Shown: positions 22,802 through 25,785 of the stretch, piece after piece
Layout of the letters: the number at the start of each line of letters is the position of its first letter
Numbering within the stretch: the first letter of the stretch is position 1
NCBI GenBank assembly: GCA_025929745.1
Contig: JAICPQ010000005.1
Location: 1-25,785, forward strand
Length of the DNA: 25,785 nucleotides
Origin: Burkholderiales bacterium
GTDB lineage: Bacteria; Pseudomonadota; Gammaproteobacteria; Burkholderiales; SG8-39
Direction of reading: 5' to 3'
Position numbers and translations under genes: made by a program
Notes under the pieces: generated by a model
The model's database searches: none
The model's input: only the letters and a program-made list of their open reading frames with translations
Told to the model about the DNA's origin: nothing

Positions 22802-22805
<4 letters not shown>
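21735..22805 (+). CDS. alr: Alanine racemase Alr
   Basis: Alr is a PLP enzyme that interconverts L- and D-alanine for peptidoglycan synthesis. The 356-residue protein has the PLP lysine in AVTKANAYGHG (Lys35, with Tyr39), the KVNSGMNRLGF block (Lys123, Arg130) and the phosphate-binding RPGIMLYGGSP (208 on). The second catalytic base Tyr253 is in RIGYGFAYEA, and VGRVSMDMISVDV is typical. One oddity: the usual ANSAA motif reads AKSAA (191-195), with Lys in place of a normally conserved Asn. The ATG at 21735 is the natural start. Its stop overlaps the radA GTG (GTGA), an alr-radA pairing I have seen in betaproteobacterial gene orders. Confidence 0.95.
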
Positions 22806-24142
<1,337 letters not shown>

Positions 24143-24144
24143 CG

Positions 24145-25323
24145 CTAGAGCAGCGCGCGGGCGGCGCGGATGCCGCTGCGCACGGCGGCTTCGATCGTCG
24201 GCGGGTATTCCGGATCGGTGTAATCGCCCGCGAGAACCACTCCACCGCACTGCGGCCTCTTGAGCCCCGGTGTACAGCTGATCGTGGCGCGCTTTTCAGC
24301 GATGACGCGCGTCCACAGGGGATCCGGAAGGCCGGGGAAGGCGTGGCGCAGCTCGTCATCGCAGGCGCGCGCAAGCTGGTCCTGGTTCAGCTCCTGGTGC
24401 TCGCCCTGTGCGCTGATCACGCACACAAGGCAGCCTTTTTCACCGAGCAGCGCGCCGCGGTCGAACACCCATTGCACATGGCCCTCGGCCATCCCGACCA
24501 TGGCATGGCCTAGCCGGGTGAACTGCGGGTACTGCAGATAGCAGGTGTAGATCGGCTGGTAGGCGTACTCGACGCTGATCTCGGGCAAGAGGGTCTTCAA
24601 CTGGTGCGGACCGACCGCCACGATGATCCGGGAAAACTCCTTGAGGGCGGAGAGCTCGCGCACCGTTTGCCCGCAGAGCACCCGGCCGCCGTGCGCACGC
24701 ACGAACTCGGCCGCAGGCTCGGGAAAAAGACGTGAAAGATCCAGCCGCGGAAGGAGCAGGTCCGAAGCGCCCGCAGCGCCGCCGAGCGTGTCGCGCAGCA
24801 CGGCCAGGAATACGTTCGCCGAAGCGTGCTCGATCGGCGTGTTGAGCGCCGATACGCAAAGGGGGGTCCAAACATAGCGCAGCATGGCGCCGCGCTGCTC
24901 GAAGCGCTCCAAGAGCTCGCGCACCGTGATGTCTCGCACCAGTCGCCATCCATACCTTCGCATCGCGGCCATGAACGCGAACGCGCGCACGCGCTCGCGG
25001 AACGGCACGCCGCGCGCGCGCAGCAGGCCGCGGAAGACCAAGCCGTTCGTGTAGCGAAGCTCGAGCGGCAGGCGTAGCAGCGCATTGGGCGGCACGCCCA
25101 CCACGCGAAGCAGACGCAAGAACTCCGTGTACGCGCCGACGAAGATGTGCTGGCCGTTGTCGAGCTCGCGCCCCTGGCTCAGGACGCGCCGCGCGCGTCC
25201 GCCAGGAACCGGGCCCGACTCGAAAACGGTGACGGGAATTCCGCGCTCGGCGAGCGTCACCGCGGCCGCCATGCCGGCGTAGCCCGCACCAACGATTGCT
25301 ACGCCGCGATCCAGGTTCTCCAC
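24145..25323 (-). CDS. hpnE: Hydroxysqualene dehydroxylase HpnE
   Basis: HpnE is a FAD-dependent enzyme that reduces hydroxysqualene to squalene, completing the HpnC-HpnD-HpnE route from farnesyl diphosphate. The 392-residue protein has the FAD motif VAIVGAGYAGMAAA (GxGxxG at 12-17), the amine-oxidase/desaturase second motif GPVPGGRARR and LDNGQHIFVGAY. Family-type segments WTPLCVSALNTPIEHASANVF (split here only for length: the first part WTPLCVSALNTP is the most conserved) and the C-terminal GVVLAGDYTDPEYPPTIEAA are present. Carotenoid desaturases are relatives, but NTP and GDYT...PPTIE favour HpnE, as does its overlap of 25 bases with hpnD. The start is GTG at 25323. It supplies squalene for hopanoids or related lipids. 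Confidence 0.92.
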   Translation of the reverse strand: MENLDRGVAIVGAGYAGMAAAVTLAERGIPVTVFESGPVPGGRARRVLSQGRELDNGQHIFVGAYTEFLRLLRVVGVPPNALLRLPLELRYTNGLVFRGLLRARGVPFRERVRAFAFMAAMRRYGWRLVRDITVRELLERFEQRGAMLRYVWTPLCVSALNTPIEHASANVFLAVLRDTLGGAAGASDLLLPRLDLSRLFPEPAAEFVRAHGGRVLCGQTVRELSALKEFSRIIVAVGPHQLKTLLPEISVEYAYQPIYTCYLQYPQFTRLGHAMVGMAEGHVQWVFDRGALLGEKGCLVCVISAQGEHQELNQDQLARACDDELRHAFPGLPDPLWTRVIAEKRATISCTPGLKRPQCGGVVLAGDYTDPEYPPTIEAAVRSGIRAARALL

Positions 25324-25785
25324 GCGATCCAGAACTTGCGCAGCGGGGTGAGGGATGTTCTTTGCGTCAGCACGCGAAATCCGTCGTGCTCGATCTCCTC
25401 GAGCAGCGTGCGGTAGATCGCCGCCATGATGAGCCCCGGGCGCTGGGCCTTGCGGTCGGACGCGGGCAGGGCGTCCATCGCCTTCTTATAGTGATGGCGG
25501 GCGCGCCCGGCCTCGAAGGCCATCAGCGCCCGGAACTGCGCACTCTCCCGCCTCTGGAGGATATCGGCCGCCGGAACCTCGAACTGCTTCATATCTGCCA
25601 TCGGTACGTAGATGCGGTTCTTGCGCGCATCCTCGCCGACGTCGCGGATGATGTTGGTGAGCTGGAATGCGATACCGAGCTCGCGCGCGTAGTCGAGCGT
25701 GCGCGCCTCCCGATAGCCAAAGATGTTCGCGGCGAGCAGCCCCACGACGCCCGCGACCCGGTAGCAGTAACGTTCGAGCCCGGGC
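25299..25785 (-). CDS. hpnD: Presqualene diphosphate synthase HpnD (3' part; 5' end outside window)
   Basis: HpnD condenses two farnesyl diphosphates into presqualene diphosphate in the first committed step. Only the last 161 codons are present. They include PGLERYCYRVAGVVGLL at the window edge, the squalene/phytoene synthase signature FQLTNIIRDVGEDARKNRIY with the second aspartate-rich motif (DVGED), and the C-terminal YRTLLEEIEHDGF. The reading frame is open through the edge; an internal GTG at 25745 is not the start. HpnC is a paralogue, but the YCYRVAGVVG wording and position directly before hpnE favour HpnD. The stop lies 25 bases inside hpnE, so the two are coupled. Confidence 0.92.
   Translation of the reverse strand, partial: PGLERYCYRVAGVVGLLAANIFGYREARTLDYARELGIAFQLTNIIRDVGEDARKNRIYVPMADMKQFEVPAADILQRRESAQFRALMAFEAGRARHHYKKAMDALPASDRKAQRPGLIMAAIYRTLLEEIEHDGFRVLTQRTSLTPLRKFWIAWRTWIAA

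Overview
The window is a dense, GC-rich stretch of bacterial chromosome with almost no intergenic DNA. Gene content and order point to a betaproteobacterium: mfd divergent from ispD-ispF, an OmpR/EnvZ pair, tsaB-rimI-uracil-DNA glycosylase, lplT divergent from alr-radA, and hpnD-hpnE. That assignment is inference from gene content and protein resemblance. I see no IS element, prophage, CRISPR array, tRNA or rRNA. No stretch longer than about 85 bases lacks a gene.

Layout. (1) 1-2083, minus: the first 694 codons of mfd, cut by the window edge. (2) 2132-5583, plus: a tightly packed run of ispD, ispF, a PaiB-like flavoprotein, a DadA-like FAD oxidoreductase and the RNA ligase-like phosphoesterase thpR. 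(3) 5572-7568, minus: ompR-envZ, with a small secreted charged protein (7632-7907, plus) divergent from ompR across a short region carrying a perfect 8-base inverted repeat. (4) 15886 down to 7896, minus: seven genes in close succession, namely a tartrate/D-malate dehydrogenase, an orphan ABC-type binding protein, a short-chain dehydrogenase, an unknown 105-residue protein, an EamA-type permease, a half-length PlsB-like acyltransferase and a PAS-GAF-PAS-GAF-PAS-GGDEF diguanylate cyclase. (5) 15895-17534, plus: a lipoprotein of the glucose/sorbosone dehydrogenase family coupled to a secreted cupin, followed at 18615-17536, minus, by a second, quite different tartrate dehydrogenase paralogue. 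(6) 18641-20356, plus: tsaB, rimI and a Fe-S uracil-DNA glycosylase. (7) 21653-20361, minus: lplT, divergent from alr and radA (21735-24142, plus). (8) 25785-24145, minus: the 3' part of hpnD overlapping hpnE, for squalene synthesis.

Functional picture. Most genes are housekeeping: transcription-coupled repair, the MEP isoprenoid pathway, tRNA t6A modification, peptidoglycan D-alanine supply, recombination and phospholipid handling. IspD/IspF supply isoprenoid precursor and HpnD/HpnE convert farnesyl diphosphate to squalene, so both ends of one lipid route are present at separate loci. The accessory part is 7.6-18.6 kb: c-di-GMP signalling tied by position to lipid acylation, and a hydroxy-acid/sugar oxidation cluster with two dehydrogenases of the isocitrate/isopropylmalate superfamily.

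I found no convincing wholly new system. The best leads are the symmetrical GTAACATT sites between ompR and the small repeat-containing periplasmic protein, and the hydroxy-acid/sugar oxidation cluster with its orphan binding protein.
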